DNA from: JAZDJP01 sp043803805
Lineage (GTDB): Bacteria > Planctomycetota > JAZDJP01
Direction: 5' to 3'
DNA length: 64,000 nucleotides
NCBI GenBank assembly: GCA_043803805.1
Contig: JAZDJP010000023.1
Location: 19,810-83,809 of the forward strand
Part shown: positions 49,229 to 61,500 of the stretch, one piece after another
How the letters are laid out: each line of letters opens with the position of its first letter
Position numbering within the stretch: the stretch's first letter is position 1
Made by a program: the position numbers and the translations under genes
The notes under the pieces: model-generated
What the model saw: the letters and a program-made list of their open reading frames with translations, nothing else
Database searches by the model: none
Told to the model about the DNA's origin: nothing

Positions 49229-52200
49229 TACTCGGCCGCTTCCTTCCTCCGGCCCAACTGCTCGATGAGTTCCCGGGTGCGCAGGATGTCGCGGACCTCC
49301 ACCACAAAGAGAACCAGCCCCAGAAGCAGAAACACGCTCGCCCCCGCGATCCACGCCATGTCTTTCACCGTCATGGCGGTGTTCCCGCGCGGCGGAATCA
49401 CCCCGAGCAGAAACAGAAGCCCCGCCGTGAACACCGCCCACACCAGGAATCCCCCCGCCCACAGCCACCGCAGCAGAGTCTTGCGCTTGCGCCGGCGGAT
49501 GATATCCGTCCCGTTCCCCCGGCTCCTCCGGATATCCTCGAGCAGCCCGATCACCCAGTGTTTCCGCAGGCGCCGCCGCAAAAACAGACCCGTCCCGATC
49601 ATCCAGAACGACGGCAGATAAAGCGCCAGCGCCGCCCTCTGCCCCAGAGACCCCGCGGCCATTCCCGCCGTGCGGAGGAAGCACCCGCCCCCGCCCCCGC
49701 CGCCGTCGCCTCCGCCGATGGGATCGTCCGTCTGGGGGATGGCCCCCGGCGGCAGAGTCGTCGCCGCCTCCGACGTGTTCCCGTAAGCCCCCTGATTCAC
49801 CCGGTTTCCGCTCGGAAGCGGTTCGTTGGCGTAATCATCCTCCGGGAATCCCCCGTCCACCGCCACCGACCCCTGCGGCTCGTGGAATCCCCGCTCTCCG
49901 CGATCCACAAACGCCACCTCCCCGGCCTCCCCCGCCAGAGTCCCCGCGCCCGTCTGCACATTCGACAGATTTCCCTCCGGATTCCCCCAGAGGCTCGAGT
50001 ACGTCACGGCAACCACCATCCCCGCATCCGCCGCAATCCCGCGGCCTCCGTTTGTCGCCACCAGAAGATTTCGGAGGGATACCGCCGTCGCGCCTCCCCC
50101 AACCACCACCACCCCGTCCCCAAGATTGTCCGCCGCCGTCACGTTCACCACCTCCGCGCCCGCCCCCGTCTTCACCCGGACCCCCGCGCCGTTCCCCGTG
50201 ACGATGACGTTCCGGACCACCACGTCCTGCGCGTCCGAGGAAATCTCCACCCCCGTCTCCCCGCCCGCGACCGAGACCCCTTCCAGGGAACTCCCGTCGG
50301 ACAGGGTCACCACGGCGCCGGACGTCAGAAGCACCGCGCCCTTGTGCGGCCCCGCGCTCGACACCGGGGTTCCCCGCAGCACAGTCCTCCCGGGACCCGC
50401 GCCCGACAGGCGCACCCGCGCCGGGATGATCAACGTCTCGGCGATCTCGGCCAGAAGCACCTCCACCGTCTCGCCGCCCTTCGCAGCGTTCAGCGCCGCC
50501 TGGACCGTCGGGTATTCCATCCCGCCGATCCGCGCCGTCGCGAACGTCTCCGCCTCCGTCATCGCCCCCGCGCTTTCCAAATCCGCGAAATACGCCACAA
50601 TCAGGAATTGATACCGCGTTCCGTTCGACAGCCCCTCCACCGCGCAGCTCGTCGCGTCCCCCCCCAGAACAAGCGGGATGCCCCACGAGCCCTTCCCCTT
50701 CTCCTTCACGTAAAGGCGGAATCCCTCCGGGACCTCTTCCGCCTCCCAGTCGAGAGTCACCCGCCGGAAAGCTCCCGTCCCGCGGAATTTCGCCGGCGTC
50801 TTGACCGATCCGGCCGCCTTCACCTGGAATGCCGCCACCGCGCTCCACGCCGATTCCGCGCCCGACGGATCCCGCGTCTTCACCCGCCAGAACACGGCCG
50901 CGTCCCTCGGGAAATCCTTCGGCAGGGTATACCGGGTCGTCCCGGCCGGAATGTCCGCCGCCCCGGTCGCCCCGAGGTCAATTTCCGCGGCCCCCACGTT
51001 CCACTCCACCCGGTGAACAAGAGTCCCCGCGGCATTGTTAGAGTCCGAGGCCGTCCACGTCAGCACCGCGTCCTTCTTCGTCGTCACCTTCACGATCTCC
51101 CCCCCCGACGGCGACAGGGCGCCCGGCGCCGACGGCGCGGCGTTGGGCCCCTGCAACGCGTGCAGTTTCCCGTCCGCCGTCGTCACGTACACGCTTCCGT
51201 TCGACGGCGCCGGGCTTCCCAGAATCTCCACGGCCAGATCCGTCTCCCCCAGTACCGTCCCCGTCGCCAGATCCAGCGCCATCAGTTTCGTCCCCACCCC
51301 CGCGTACACCACGCCGCCCGAAACGGCCGGGGATGACGTGAATCCCCACGGCCGCGACTCCGCCAGAACCTGGTAACGCCACAAGGTCGCCCCGTTCACC
51401 GTGCTCTGCGCCACCACGTTCCACCGCGAATTGGGCACTCCGAGTTCCTTCACCACGAACACCACCCGATTCCCCGACACCGCCCCCGAACTCACCTGCC
51501 ACTGGTTGAGCGCCGTGAAACCCCCCGCCATCTGCGGCGCGGCGCGCGACGGCGCACCCGCCGCCGGAGTCTTCCCCGCCTCCACAAACGGCCGGTAGAC
51601 GTCCAGATTCCGCCCCAATTCGCCCTCCAGCCGCTTCAATATCATCTCCCGATCGCCCGGCGGCGCGTCGAGAATCTCCTGGGAAATCTCATCCAGTCCC
51701 GGCCCCATCGGGTCCGGAGTGGACATCGGCGGCACACCCCCCCGCGACGCCGCCCGCGACGCCGCCGGCGCCGGCGTCCCCATCTCCGTCGCCCACTTCA
51801 CCGTGCCGTTCGTTTGCACCGCGTAGGCATTCCTCTCCTGATCCCCCATCATCATGTACACAACGCCCCCCGACAGAGCCGGCGTCGCCAGATACACCCC
51901 CCCGTCCGTCACCATCTGCCACTGCGAGCCCCCGTCCTCCAGGTTCAACCGGTAGAGACTCCCGTCCCCCGCCCCCACATATAGGGCCCCCGCGGCCTCG
52001 TCCACCGCCGCCGTTGAATACACCAGTTGCGGCATTTCCCGCGTCCACACCAGGGTCCCGTCCGTCCGCCGGCGAGCCTCGATCCGGGAAAGCGGCGCCC
52101 CCACCCCCACAATCACCCGTTCCGACGTCACAAGCACCGACGCCCCCTGCTTGCCCCCGTGCTGAGCCGCCCAGAGTTCCGCTCCCGTCGCCGCGCGCAC

Positions 52201-52596
52201 CGCCGCCACCCACCCGGCCCGCGTCCCGTAGTAGATCACCCCGTCGCGCAAGGCCGGAGTCCCGTCCACCGCGCCGCGCGCCCCCGCCTCCCACACCGAG
52301 GCCCCCGTCTTCCGATCCACCGCCACAAGCCCCTTTACCCGCGTCCCCAGGTACACACGGTCGTTGTCCGCCACGGGACTGGCGATCACCACCCCCCCGA
52401 ATTCCACCGCCGCCCAACCCGCCGTGAACCCGTACCCCACCGTTTCCGACGTCACACCCGTCCGCGCCTCGTTCCCGCGGAACGTCGGCCAGTCATACGA
52501 AAATGCCGGGGAGGCGCACGAAAGAATAAGGACAAGAATTATCCACCATCCTCCGTACCGCACCCCCTGCTCATCCTTATTCTCTCGGGTAGGCAT
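49228..52596 (-). CDS. Secreted PQQ-propeller / FN3 / beta-helix protein with CFL box and C-terminal membrane segments (1122 aa)
   Basis: Signal at about 15-33 (WWIILVLILSCASPAFS). Residues 35-490 form PQQ-type propeller blades (VVIASPVADNDRVYLGTRVKG, LVAVDRKTGASVWE, LMALDLATGTVLGETDL). Residues 500-700 are FN3-like (GFRLYVKEKGKGSW). Residues 710-940 form a right-handed beta-helix (VVVRNVIVTGNGAGVRV). Then come a poly-Gly tract and CFLRTAG, a variant of the CFIATAA (CFI-box) C-terminal motif, followed by a hydrophobic segment and two more membrane helices. Start 52596 has GGGAG upstream and overlaps the giant gene's end by 20 bp. Surface-exposed binding protein. Confidence 0.8.
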   Translation of the reverse strand: MPTRENKDEQGVRYGGWWIILVLILSCASPAFSYDWPTFRGNEARTGVTSETVGYGFTAGWAAVEFGGVVIASPVADNDRVYLGTRVKGLVAVDRKTGASVWEAGARGAVDGTPALRDGVIYYGTRAGWVAAVRAATGAELWAAQHGGKQGASVLVTSERVIVGVGAPLSRIEARRRTDGTLVWTREMPQLVYSTAAVDEAAGALYVGAGDGSLYRLNLEDGGSQWQMVTDGGVYLATPALSGGVVYMMMGDQERNAYAVQTNGTVKWATEMGTPAPAASRAASRGGVPPMSTPDPMGPGLDEISQEILDAPPGDREMILKRLEGELGRNLDVYRPFVEAGKTPAAGAPSRAAPQMAGGFTALNQWQVSSGAVSGNRVVFVVKELGVPNSRWNVVAQSTVNGATLWRYQVLAESRPWGFTSSPAVSGGVVYAGVGTKLMALDLATGTVLGETDLAVEILGSPAPSNGSVYVTTADGKLHALQGPNAAPSAPGALSPSGGEIVKVTTKKDAVLTWTASDSNNAAGTLVHRVEWNVGAAEIDLGATGAADIPAGTTRYTLPKDFPRDAAVFWRVKTRDPSGAESAWSAVAAFQVKAAGSVKTPAKFRGTGAFRRVTLDWEAEEVPEGFRLYVKEKGKGSWGIPLVLGGDATSCAVEGLSNGTRYQFLIVAYFADLESAGAMTEAETFATARIGGMEYPTVQAALNAAKGGETVEVLLAEIAETLIIPARVRLSGAGPGRTVLRGTPVSSAGPHKGAVLLTSGAVVTLSDGSSLEGVSVAGGETGVEISSDAQDVVVRNVIVTGNGAGVRVKTGAGAEVVNVTAADNLGDGVVVVGGGATAVSLRNLLVATNGGRGIAADAGMVVAVTYSSLWGNPEGNLSNVQTGAGTLAGEAGEVAFVDRGERGFHEPQGSVAVDGGFPEDDYANEPLPSGNRVNQGAYGNTSEAATTLPPGAIPQTDDPIGGGDGGGGGGGCFLRTAGMAAGSLGQRAALALYLPSFWMIGTGLFLRRRLRKHWVIGLLEDIRRSRGNGTDIIRRRKRKTLLRWLWAGGFLVWAVFTAGLLFLLGVIPPRGNTAMTVKDMAWIAGASVFLLLGLVLFVVEVRDILRTRELIEQLGRRKEAAE

Positions 52597-55500
52597 ACAT
52601 CTCTCCCTTGTCCGACGTGACAAACAGGGTCGTACCGCTGATGGATATCCCCACCACCTTCCCACCTCCCGGCAACTGGTACCGGTTCACAAGCGTAAAT
52701 GCGCCCTCGTCAATGCTGTACACCCATCCCTCGTCCGTGCCGAAAAACACCCGCTTCGTGATCGGGCTCATGGACACCGTCGTGTTGAGCGGCCCCACGA
52801 TGATGGTTCCGCGGTTCGCCCCGATGTCGTAGAATGCGCTCATCGCGCCCATCCCCGTCCCATATCCTGTCGCCCCCTCAAGCAATTTGTACATGATCCC
52901 GTTCGCGGCCACGAACACGTTTGTCGTCCCCACGTTCGCCGCGCGTCCGGAAATATTCCCCGCCAGGGCCACCGATTTCCCGTCCACGGGATCACCCGGT
53001 GTCGAATCCCATACCGCCGGAGACAGAGTCGCCGCCGACAACCGGTACACGAAAACGTCCGTCGGCGAGGCAAACAGAGGCGAGTGCGCCATGGCGTTCC
53101 GCAGGAACGGCGCGAATTTGTTCTCCGTCGCGTTCCCCAGCGCCTGCTGGTTCAACGTCGCAAACGTGTCCAGGGACACCCGCGCCACATCAATCCCCCC
53201 GCCGTCGGCGCTCGCCGGCGTGTAGATGCTCGTCGAACTGATCACCACCCCGCCGCGATAGTCGTACGCGTAATCATTGTTCCGGGAATCCGTCACCCCC
53301 GTTCCCGCGATGATCTTGTACATCACGTCCGTCGTGTCGTTCTCCGTGTTCACGTCGTCCGCCAACGCCGCCTCCTCGGACGCCGCCCCGGGACCCCCGA
53401 TCTTGTCCACCACGCAAATCAGGTAATCCGTCGTCCCGTCCGAGTTCGTGTCGTACCGCCCGATCGACGAGATCGGCCCCGACCCGCCCCCGCCCGCCCC
53501 GAACATCTTCGGGTTCGTCGCCCATCCCGTGCGCGCCGGGATGTCGGAGATATCCGTCCCGTTGTCGTGAAGCGCCAGGATTCCCCAGTCCGTCCCGTCC
53601 GATACCGCCACCCAGATCATGAAGTTGTCGGCCGCGACTTTCGTGAATACCAGGTGATTCACCTTCTTCGCCGAGGCGTAGCCCCTGAGAACGCTCCCCG
53701 TGCTGCCCAGCACCATGATCCGGTTGTCCCCCCCGCGCTCCGCCACAATCGAGGTGTTCGCGGCCAGGTCATAGTTCCCCACCCCCGTGAAACTCACCGT
53801 CGGGGAACTCGTCCGCAGCGAAAACGTCTGCGTCAGGGTCAGTTTTTCGTCAGCGCCCATGTCCACCGCGATCCGCGCCTCGTTCGTCGCCCCGCCCCCG
53901 TCCGCGCGGTACCGGAGTTCCTCATCCATGTCCCGCGGCCCCATCGCGTACCGCATCTGCTCCACCGGCAACGCGCGGTTGTACAGGCGCGCCTCGTCAA
54001 TTTTCCCCTTGAGGTAACTCGTCCCCCCGTCCCACCCGATCTTCAACGTGTCGCCGTTCGCCGCCGCCGCGGCGCTCGACAGGTTCGACGCGTCCTCCAC
54101 GGCGTTCACGAAAATCCTCATCTTCGTCCCGTCATGCACGGCCACGACGTGATTCCAGGACGCCGCCGTGATCGCCGTCGTGGTCCCCGTGAGAGTGTTT
54201 GTCGCCGACCCCGTCCCCACCTTGAATATCACCCGGCCCGATGAGTTCAGCCCCATCGCGTACCCCGTGTTCCCCCCGGAATTATATTTATAAATTATCT
54301 CGCGGTTCCCCGTCGGCAGGGTGTCCGGACGAAGCCACGCCTCCAGAGTGAACCGCGTCGTCAGATCCAGGCTGTTGTGATCCGCCGCCGTCACCTTGCC
54401 CGTCGAGCCGTTCAGACTGACGCCGTACCCGTACCGTCCCGGCACCCACGAACCGGCCAGGGTCCCGGTGTTGGCGTTCACCGACGTGTCCCCCACCGAC
54501 GTCCCCGTGTTCTCCTCGAACCTGTAGATCAGCGCTTCTCCGCCGCTAAAGGGACGCGCCGTGTCCAGAGCCGGGGATCCCGCGCTCAAGTGGAAGTTGA
54601 ACGCCCCCGCGTTCACGTACAACGGGTTCGAGGAGATGTTCCCCTTGGAGCCCGTCTGGTTTCCGGCGTCAATTTGCCGGTAATTGGTCCCATTGCTCAC
54701 CACGTCGTTGTAACTGTTGTCCGGTTCCGAGGTATTGTCCTCGTCGTTTATCCCGTTTCCCGTGTTACTCGTCACCAGATTCGCCCGGATTTCCGTCGTC
54801 GCCGCCGTGGTCGCCAGATACACCCCGTCCCCGCCGTTGCCGTTGATGGTGTTGTTCACCAAAATCGTGTTATCCGCCGCGTCCACCGCCACCCCGTGGC
54901 TGGTATTGGAATAAATGAGATTCCCCGCAATCCAGTTCCGGAGACCCGCCCCCTGCAGATTGACCCCGATGTTCGTGTTTGAATAGATCTTGTTGTCCCG
55001 GATCGAGACGTCCTTGCACGCGTTAATGTCAATCCCCCGGTACCCCGCGTGAATGAGGCACCCCTCCACCACAAGCCCCTCCGCGTCGTTCAACTGATCA
55101 ATCGCCGTCGCGTACAATCCCGTCTTCCCCGCATTGTTCGACCCCATGTTCACGATTTCCGCGTTGCGCAGCGTCGCCTCGGCGCCCGAATTCACCGCGA
55201 TGTACCCCTTGCCCCCCGCGCCGCTCGCCTGACCGTCCAGTTTCACTTTCCCCGTCGCGCCGAACGCTCCAAGCCCCTCCACCAATAACGTCCCCGGCGC
55301 GTTCACGATCAGCCCGTACTGCCCGTCGGTCCCGTAGAGTTCCAGAGTCTGGACAAGCGCCCCATCCTTCGTGTTCGCCTTGATCTCCAGAGTCCCGTTC
55401 ACCACAACATCCCCCGTCACCGTCATCGCCAGACTCGACGCCTGGGTGCGGTCAAATTTCAGGGTCGCCCCCGGATCCACCGTGATCTTCGCCGCGTCCA

Positions 55501-58500
55501 CCCCCGCATCATTCTTGTCGAACGTCACGGTGTGACCCGACACGATCTCCACCTCGTCCGACAACAACGGCACCGCGGCGGGATCGCCGTCCCACGTCCC
55601 CGGCGTATTCCAGTTCCCGCTGGCCACCGAGGAAACCGCCCCGCATGACCCCGTGAACGTCCAGTTCGTGTTGTTCTGCCCTATCCCCGTGCTCGAATAC
55701 GCCGTGATCGCAACGACCCCGTTCTGGTCCGTCGCGTTCACATCCTTGAGGCTGAACGTCCCGCTCCCGCTCCAGTTCCGTTGCGTGGGCGATCCGCTCG
55801 ATGTGATCACAATCTCGTCCGCCCCGCATCCCGCGCCCCCGCCGTTGAAACTCACGCAGCCGCTGCTAGCCACGCCTCCCGCGCCCACCACGATGTCCCC
55901 CGTCGAGGTGTTGCTCCACACGCCCCCGGTCCCGAGAGACACCCCCTCCACCTGGGCATTATTGGCGCCCTGGTCGAGAACGCCGCCCGTGATCGAGAGA
56001 GTCCCGTCCACGTCCAGAAGCCCCGACAACGCCACCGTGTTGCCGCCCCCCGGCCCGGTGTTGGCCAGGGTCAGGTTGTAGAATGTCTTTCCCCCGGTCG
56101 TCAGGGTCTGCGACGACGTCCCGTCCAGTGTGATCGTATTCGTCCCCGCCGTGAACGTCGGCGCCCCCGAAATTGTAAAATTCCCGGCCGCCGTCATCGC
56201 TCCCGACGGCGCCGTGAAGGCGCCTCCCGAGAGCGCAAATGCCCCGTTCACGTCCACCGCGCCCCCCGCGCCCGTGAAGGCGCCGCTGGACTCGGTGAAC
56301 GCGCCGCTACACGTCAGCGCCCCCGCACCTGCCGCGAGTGTCCCCCCGTCCACCGTCACGGCCGCCGCCGTCACGGCAAGCGCCCCGGGAGAGAACGTCC
56401 CCTGCAAGACCTGGAGAAGTGTGCCCGCCGAAATCGCGTCATTCGTTAGCGATAAAATCCCGCCGGTCTTGTTGACGCGCAGGGTTGAAAAATCGCTTCC
56501 CGCGTCCGTTCCGCCGCTCCGCAAAGCCTGCGCCCCCGCGCCGTCGAATTCCACGGTTCCATTGTTGGAGGTGAATGTCCCGCCGGTCTTCGTCCAGTCG
56601 CCCGACACCGTCATCGTCCCGGATGTCCCCGTGACCGTCCCTCCGGTCATCGTCATCGAGCCGTTCACGTCCGCCGCGGCGCTCCCGAACGACACGGACG
56701 CGCCGGACACCGTGACGCCTCCGCTGAACGTCTGGGTGTTGGATCCCCCCGTGTATGTCCCGGAATCGGCGGTCATCGTTAGAAGAGTGGCCAGTGTGAA
56801 CGTGTAGGAACTCGTGGAAAGGGTGTTCCCGAGACCGATGGACAACGCGCCAGTGACGTTCAGATTCGCCCCGAGTGTGTACGTCGTATTCGAGCCCATC
56901 GCCGCCGAGGCGATGGTGGCGATTTCCCCCGCAGAGAGAGCCCGGTTGTACACCCGGAATTCGTCCATATTGTCCGAGAACCTCTGGGCGTCCCCCTGGT
57001 AATTCCCCACACAATACACATCATCCTGACCGTTGCGATCGGACTGCCCGACATAGGTCCCGTCAATGTAGAATTTTGTGACGCCCACGGTGCCCACCGC
57101 CGCGATGTGATGCCACCCGGGGGAGAGCCCCGATATATTGTAGCCGCTGGACCGGAAGTTGCCCCCCGAGACGTTGTCATACATCCCCAGCAACTTCGTC
57201 GAGTCCTGGACGATGATGTGGTGATCGCCCGACCCGGCGGCGGTCGTCCCGCGGGTCATCGTGTTCCAACTGCCCGGATTACTCGGCACGGGCCCCATGA
57301 ACCAGGACGCGATGGTCCAGGCCGCCCCGAGGTTCGCCACGGGACCCACAAGCACCTTGTCGTTGGTGTCGAAGAACTGCGCCGCCCCCCCGAATTTTCC
57401 GGCGCCCGTGAACGCCGCCCCGCCCGTCAAGACGCCCGTGTGCCCGTTCCCCGTGGCGTCCGCCGCCGTCGTGCCCGCGCCCTCGTCGAATTTGTAGCGG
57501 AGCTCGAGGCCGCTCAGAACGTCACCCGCGACCGTCAAATTATAGGCGGCGCTCGTCAGTTTCAGAGTCTCGCCCGCGCTGCTCGAGGCCAGTGTGAGTG
57601 TCCCGGATTGGGCGGCGAACGCCCCGCCGGTCTGGTTCACCGTCCGGCACTGGACACCATAATTGGCGGTGGAGACATCCAGAGAGCCATTCGAAATGGC
57701 GAGAGTCCCGGTCATCGTGAGGGGACTCGCCAGAGTCCACCCCCCCGCGCCCGTGACGGAGACGTTATACGGCTGGATGGAACCCATCAAGATGGACTTC
57801 CCCGCCGCGCCGCCATCGAAGACAACCGTCCCGGCCCGGGGCGTGAAGAGGCCGCCGTGATTGAACCAGTTCCCGGCGACACTAATGCCATAATTCGAAG
57901 CCGACACGTCCAGGGTCCCCGATCCGAGCGTGAGGTCCCCGTCCACGTCGAGCGCCCCGGCGAGAGTCCATGTGACGCTTCCCACCCCCGGTTCGTTTCC
58001 GAGGAAGAGCGTAGAGGCGTCCGACGCCGTGAGCGTGCGTTTGTATACCCGGATGTCGTCGAGGTAGCCATCAAACGGAGAGCCGCTATCCGACTCCGCG
58101 CCGATGCGGAATGTCTTGGTGTTCGACGTATCCCCCACGGTCGCGATCGCACATCCTCCCTGCGTCACCGCCACCGCAACCCCGTCAATGTAAATTTTGC
58201 AATTGGCCGCCGTGTCCTGATCCCAGACCACCATGAAATGATGCCAACCCGCGGCGGTGAACGCCGTCGCCGTTTTCATGTTGAATTCATGCGCCGCCGT
58301 CCCGTCCGAAATCTCGAAGTAGAGTTTGTCATCCACATCGCCATCGATGTAAACGATGTAACCCTTGTCCGTGTCGGCTTGGCCATCCCGCTTCGCCACG
58401 ATGGTGTGGTCGGCCGTATAGGAACTCAGGTTGAACCACCCCGCGATGGTAAGGTCCTCGGTGTCATTCACGTCCAGACGGTCGGTGTCCGCCACGGTGA

Positions 58501-61500
58501 CGTACTGGGTGCTCCCGGCGGCGAACTGGAGGGATTTGGGATCGTAAAATTTCAGAGTGGGCACGGTGCCTGATTGGGTCGGGGCGCTCACGCTGTAAGA
58601 GCCGGTCTGACCGTAGCCGCTCGCGTCCAAGGCGGAAGTTCCGGAACCTTCATCGAGACGCCAATAACCCGCCAGGAAATCGTTAACCACCAGGTGATTG
58701 AACGATGCCGATCCGGGAGTGACGGTCTGGCTCGTCGCGGCGTTTAGAACCACGGCGCCGCCGCCGGCGGCGAATGTCCCGCCCGTCTTGGTGAATGTGC
58801 CGGCAATCTCGGTGATGCCGCTTGTGGCCGTGTAGGTCCCGCCGGAGAGCTTCAGACTTCCGTCAATATCCGTCCGTCCCGAGGCGCCACTGAACGTCCC
58901 GGCCGACAGTTCGATGTGGCTCTTGACCCAAAGCGTCCCGGTTGTGGACGTGAAGGCGCCGCCGGAGATGGCGAGTTTTCCGCTAACGGTGATGGCGGAA
59001 TCCCCCCCCGTGAACGTCCCCGCCGCCTGGGTGAAATTCTGCCCCCCCACGGTCACCGTTATCCCCGCGTTCTGGGTGATCGTCGAACCGGATCCTCCCG
59101 TGTACCCGGCCTGTATGTCAATTCCCGCGACGTTGACAACGGCATCCAGGGCGCAGTTCACGGTCGAGGTGGCGTCGAACACCGCGACGTCGGCCGCGCC
59201 CGGAACGGCATTCCCCGTCCAGTTGCCCGCCACGTTCCAGTTTGGGTCCGTGATCGGATTGTTCGCGCCGCCGCCCCATGTCTTGGAGACAAGGCAACTG
59301 CCGCTGATGGTCCAGTTCGACCCGTTGTTCGAACTGGTCCCGCTATACACCGCGATGGAGGCCGTCCCGGCCTGGTCCTGGACGTCGAGATCCGTCATCG
59401 TGAAGTTGCCCGAGCCGGTCCAGGCCCTCTGGGTCGGGCTGGAACTGGAACGGATCAATATGTCCTTGGTGTCGTTGCAAGCGGCGCCGTTGGAGTTGAG
59501 TGTGATGGCCCCATAGTTATTCACCCCCCCCGCGCCGACCGTGACGTCGCCGGTTGACAAATTCGTCCACGTCCCCGCGGACGTGACCGTCGCGGCGCCC
59601 GTGCCGGTGGTGAGAAGCCCCGCGCCTTGTGTAAGCGTCCCGGAAACCGTGAGGGCGTCGGCCACCGTGAGGGCGTAACCGGCCATGTCGAGAGTCCCGG
59701 ATGTGATTGTCAGGTCCTGGCCGCTTCCGGTCACGTCCATCGCCGACGCAAGAGTCACTTTCCCCGAGGGCTTGTTGATGGTGAACGTCCCGTCGGGTTC
59801 GTCCCCGCCGTAGTCGGTGTAGACCTGATCCGCGGAGCCGCCGAACGTGATCGCCGTCGAGCCGCCGTCGGCGTTGACGCCGATGTCGACAGCGCCCCGC
59901 GCCTCGATCGTGCCGCCGTTCAACGCCGCGGGACCGGCCAGGAGCGTGTCATCAATGGTGAGTGTGCCCGTGAGAGTGAGAGTCGTCCCGGCGTCTATCG
60001 TAACGGAGGACGTCCCAGTATTCGAGAAGAGAACGTTTTTCAACGTGTGAGATCCCTTGATCTGCTGGATCTGCTGCGAGTGCCATCCGCAAAAGATCAC
60101 CGTGGAGTCGCCGGGGTCAATCGTCCCCTGTTTGTACCACCAGACGCCGGCCGGCCAGCCTCCGAGGGTGATGTACCCCGCCATATAAAGCGTTCCCGAC
60201 GGTTTGTCAATCGTGATGTTCGTGGGAAGACGACCCGTAAGGATGGTTCCCGTCCCGGTTATCGTCTGATCGCCCGTTCCGTTGATCACAATCGTCCCGT
60301 TGTCGCCCCCGTTGCCACCCGCGGGTGACCCCGGGCCGGCGATGACGAGGTTCCCCTTGAGCTCAATGATCCCAGGTCCGCCGAGGTGCAACTGATTAGA
60401 GGGGGAGTTGAGCGTCAGGGTCCCGTTGATCGTAAGCGTGGTCCCCGAGGCGATCACGTGGGCATAACCGAATTCCACGTCATTTAACGCGTGAGACCCC
60501 GTGATCACATTGGTGGTCGGATAAGGAAAGTGTACCTTGGACGCCCCGGGCGCCACGGTTCCCCGGACATAAGTCCAGTCCCGGGTCGTGGCGACGGTCC
60601 CGGAAAGCGTGAGAGTCCCGGACGACTTGTCAATCTTGAGAACCATGAACCCGGCCCCCGACCCTCCCCCGGTCAACTGCTGCGCCCCCGTGCCGTCAAT
60701 GATGAGCGTTCCCGTGCTGTTCCACGCGGTGCCGTCGAACGCCGCTCCCTGCGTGACGGCCCCGCGCGCGGCGATCGTCCCGGTGGAGGGCGTCGTCGTC
60801 TGGTTGACATACCCCTCGGTGAGAGTCAGAGTCCCCGTGACGACGAGTGTGTCGTCATTCGAGACGGTCTTCACGGCGCCGGCCGTCGCCGGGGCGAATG
60901 TGAGGTTGCAGAACTGCTCGCTGATCGCGACGTCAATCGAGGCCGCCGCGCCGTCGAACGTGACCGTGCCGGTGCTTTCGTTAAACGCGCCGCCGATGAC
61001 GCTGAATTCGCCCGCGACCGTCATGACGCCCGTGGTGGCCGTGAACGAGCCGCCGTTTAAAATGAAATCCCCGTTCATGTCAATCGCGGAATCGCCGCCG
61101 GTGAACGTCCCGGCCTGCTGGGTGAAGTGCTGGACCCCGACGGTGAGAGTGACGCCCGCCGCCTGGGTGATTGTCCCGGAGTAGGTTGACAGGATCTGGA
61201 CGCCCGCGACGCTCGCGGCGACGTTGATCGTACAGTTCACGACCGAGGTCGAATCAAACATGACGAGATCGGAACTCGTGGGGACGGAGTTCAACGTCCA
61301 GTTGTTGGCCACGTTCCAGTTTGGGTCCGTGATCGGATTGTTCAATCCGCCCCCCCACGCCTTCACCAGGCATGTCCCGATAAACGTCCAGTTCGTACCG
61401 TTGCTGTCCGGCACGTTCGTGCTGGAATACGCTGTGATCGCCGCCGATCCACCCTGATCCTGAACGTTCAGATCGACAAATGTGTACGACCCGCCTCCCG

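Noticed and set aside
54377..58573. Long plus-strand open frames opposite the giant gene
   Set aside because: They are mirror frames caused by biased codons and repeats; they show Arg/His/Pro-rich low-complexity translation and no motifs.
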